Below are positions 62,530 to 64,000 of a DNA stretch of 64,000 bases, piece by piece (position 1 is the first letter of the stretch; each line of letters begins with the position of its first letter). Origin of the DNA: Vibrio sp. Of7-15 (lineage in GTDB: Bacteria > Pseudomonadota > Gammaproteobacteria > Enterobacterales > Vibrionaceae). Where the stretch lies: positions 408,930 to 472,929 of the forward strand of contig NZ_JAKRGH010000002.1 in the NCBI RefSeq assembly GCF_022347565.1, read 5' to 3'. Position numbers and translations under genes: made by a program. The notes beneath the pieces are model-generated. The model was not told where the DNA came from. It ran no database searches and saw only the letters and a program-made list of their open reading frames with translations.

Positions 62530-62588
62530 AGTGCTTCCTAAAGTTTTTAATTCTGCAGATATGATGAATTGTTAAGAAAAGTACAGAT

Positions 62589-62602
62589 ATGATGTAAATC
62601 AA
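62589..62602 (-). promoter_or_regulatory. FNR site upstream of nirB
   Basis: On the minus strand TTGAT-TTAC-ATCAT matches TTGAT-N4-ATCAA in all but the last base. Its centre is 66 nt before the nirB ATG, so it would be at about -41.5 of a start near 62554, the classic anaerobic activation position. Confidence 0.75.
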
Positions 62603-62615
62603 TTACGAAACCAAA

Positions 62616-62687
62616 CTACCCTAAAGGGGTAGATAAAAGTATCAATTAGGTAAAAAGAGGTAGATATTGGTGGTGTGGACTACTCCT
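62616..62687. promoter_or_regulatory. Cluster of NarL/NarP-type heptamers upstream of nirB
   Basis: Matches to TACYYMT or its complement: AGGGGTA (62625-62631, inside the dyad CTACCC-N5-GGGTAG at 62616-62632), AGAGGTA (62656-62662) and TACTCCT (62681-62687). They lie upstream of the FNR site. The order fits nitrate/nitrite control of nirB added to FNR. Confidence 0.5.
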
Positions 62688-62836
62688 TATTAATTATTCC
62701 TGTAATTTAACTACGACTTGGTTTGAAATAGTCTGACATATTTGCTTTATTTTGGTCACAAGTGATTATGAAATGACTCTTTGGAGTAGATGTGGTTAGA
62801 TGAATGGTAGTTTGTTTTAGATTAAAAAGGTGATCC

Positions 62837-63778
62837 ATGCGCTATTTTCCCATTTTTTTGGATCTCGCAGAGCGTGATGTGCTTGTTGTTGGTGGGGGAG
62901 AAGTCGCTTGCCGAAAGATTGAAATGCTTGTTAGGGCAGGGGCGAAAGTAACAGTTGTGTCTCCGCAGGTACGCCCGTTTCTTCAGTCTTTAGCGGATGA
63001 AGGGCAAATAAATTACGTTAAAGGCTTTTATAACAAAGGACTGCTAACTCCCCATCTAGCGCAAGTATGGGCAACAACAGATAATCCGGATCTGAATCAT
63101 CAAGTCCATCAAGATGCGACTTCCACAGGCATTCTGACGAATGTGGTGGATGACTTGGCGCATTGTGATTTCATCACACCTTCCATAGTTAACAGAGGCA
63201 AAATACAACTGGCGATTTCCAGTGGTGGTGCTTCTCCTGTACTTGTCCGATTCATTCGAGAGTTACTGGAAACGCAATTACCACAAAATCTTTCCTTACT
63301 GGCTGATTTCGGCAGTACAAAAAGAGAGCATGTGAAGCAATCTTTATCCACGGTGGATGAAAGGCGTAAGTTCTGGGAGCTGTTTTACCGTTCTCAGGAA
63401 GTAGAGCAGGCCAGTGATGAAACTCAGCTTGAGCAAATTTACCAAACGTTACTGAATAATGCAGAAGCGGCACAAGCGGTGCGTCATTGGGTTGAATTTG
63501 GCGATGATCCTGAATTACTGACGTTAAAGGCACTGCGCCTGATGCAGCAAGCTGAACTTGTTTTGTATGCAGAAGATTGTCCTGATATTTTTGTCGATCT
63601 GTGCCGGCGTGATGCTGAACGTTTTATGTTTGGAAATGAAGATCAATTGCTGGATTACATTGCTACGGCGCAAAAAAATGGAGTGCGTGTGTGTGTTCTG
63701 ATTGCGAAAAATACACAATTTAATAGTCACTGTTTACAAAAATACGTGGCGAATGAGGTTTATATCGCAACGCATTAA
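62837..63778 (+). CDS. CysG-like precorrin-2 dehydrogenase/ferrochelatase with decayed methyltransferase remnant
   Basis: The first ~205 of 313 residues are the CysG(B)/Met8-like bifunctional domain: NAD motif VLVVGGGEVACRKIE (16-30), TNVVDD near the catalytic Asp, and SSGGASPVLVR with Ser128. It oxidises precorrin-2 and inserts iron to give siroheme. Residues about 221-313 still resemble the start of a SUMT domain (DDPELLTLKALRLMQQAELVLY) but lack the GAGPGD and [13 protein letters not shown] signatures. The methyltransferase half is therefore not functional; cobA nearby supplies it. Divergent from nirB. AAGGTG precedes the ATG. Confidence 0.9.
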   Translation: MRYFPIFLDLAERDVLVVGGGEVACRKIEMLVRAGAKVTVVSPQVRPFLQSLADEGQINYVKGFYNKGLLTPHLAQVWATTDNPDLNHQVHQDATSTGILTNVVDDLAHCDFITPSIVNRGKIQLAISSGGASPVLVRFIRELLETQLPQNLSLLADFGSTKREHVKQSLSTVDERRKFWELFYRSQEVEQASDETQLEQIYQTLLNNAEAAQAVRHWVEFGDDPELLTLKALRLMQQAELVLYAEDCPDIFVDLCRRDAERFMFGNEDQLLDYIATAQKNGVRVCVLIAKNTQFNSHCLQKYVANEVYIATH

Positions 63779-63871
63779 TGGATGTCTTGTTGTTATAATA
63801 GACTAGCTTAGAGTATTGTTTGATCGTATTGTATTAAGTGTATTCGGTTGATTTTTATTTTAAATTACCAC

Positions 63872-63900
63872 TTTACAAGCTTACGCTAGGTGATTAATAT
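63872..63900 (+). promoter_or_regulatory. tRNA-Ser promoter
   Basis: TTTACA (63872-63877) and TAATAT (63895-63900) are exactly 17 bp apart. A C-rich tract (TCACCGCAC) follows the -10 element, a discriminator type seen in stable RNA promoters under stringent control. The tRNA begins 14 nt after the -10 element. Confidence 0.75.
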
Positions 63901-63913
63901 TCACCGCACTTAC

Positions 63914-64000
63914 GGAGAGATGGCTGAGTGGTCGAAAGCACCGGTCTTGAAAACCGGCATACGTTTGTAGCGTATCTAGGGTTCAAATCCCTATCTCTCC
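63914..64000 (+). tRNA. tRNA-Ser (anticodon UGA), cut by window edge
   Basis: The acceptor stem GGAGAGA pairs with TCTCTCC at the window end. The D arm (TGGCTGAGTGGTCGAAAGCA), anticodon arm with loop CTTGAAA (anticodon TGA at 63948-63950), a long variable arm typical of serine tRNA, and a T arm (GGGTTCAAATCCC) are all present. The discriminator base and any encoded CCA are beyond position 64000. Confidence 0.96.

Overview
The window is an unbroken stretch of low-GC gammaproteobacterial chromosome that I read as Vibrionaceae, most likely Vibrio; the genus is inference. Support: trxB-cydDC beside lrp-ftsK-lolA-rarA-serS, sapABCDF with psp-ycjXF-tyrR, pykA beside mlc, a bioA/bioBFCD divergon followed by htpX, a CheV-type chemotaxis protein, an AapJQMP amino acid importer, and nirBDC-cobA with a short cysG-like gene. 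No insertion sequence, integrase, prophage, plasmid gene or CRISPR array was seen. The gene order reads as core genome, with one accessory-looking patch at about 32.8-42.5 kb.

Region by region. 0-15 kb: the CydDC thiol exporter and thioredoxin reductase (redox), a patatin-type lipase, alanine dehydrogenase divergent from lrp, then ftsK-lolA-rarA and serS. 15-27.5 kb: the Sap ABC transporter and the phage-shock module (pspF divergent from pspABC), then ycjXF and tyrR. 27.5-32.8 kb: rimJ, an HD phosphohydrolase, pykA, queE and mlc. 32.8-39 kb: a LysR regulator with an acetate-type CoA-transferase, an MFS transporter, an HSL-family esterase and a FabG-like reductase, which looks like a short-chain acid or ester catabolic unit. 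39-45.6 kb: a secreted trypsin-like protease carrying chitin-binding modules, a double-CDGSH/glutamate-synthase fusion, sstT, cheV and a solitary LON substrate-binding domain protein. 45.6-53.1 kb: biotin biosynthesis, htpX and yqfB. 53.1-57.4 kb: aapJQMP. 57.8-63.8 kb: NADH-nitrite reductase with nitrite channel and siroheme genes. The window ends inside the last bases of a tRNA-Ser(UGA).

How the parts work together. The nitrite block is one pathway. NirBD needs siroheme, CobA makes precorrin-2, the CysG-like protein oxidises and metallates it, and NirC brings in nitrite. A near-consensus FNR site and several NarL/NarP-type heptamers lie before nirB. The bio genes form a divergon around a BirA-like operator. 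Psp, Sap, HtpX and CydDC are envelope and redox stress functions.

Most interesting signals. (1) The nirD-nirC gap has two perfect 10-bp hairpins whose loops are exactly complementary over 7 nt, a possible kissing-loop RNA element, plus a third hairpin over the nirD stop. (2) Three very small membrane-protein ORFs were found; two are interrupted by a single in-frame stop. (3) The CysG-like protein carries a decayed methyltransferase remnant beside an intact cobA. (4) The esterase has Cys where its family has the catalytic Asp. (5) The protease combines trypsin-type specificity with chitin-binding modules. (6) The CDGSH fusion has no obvious partner.
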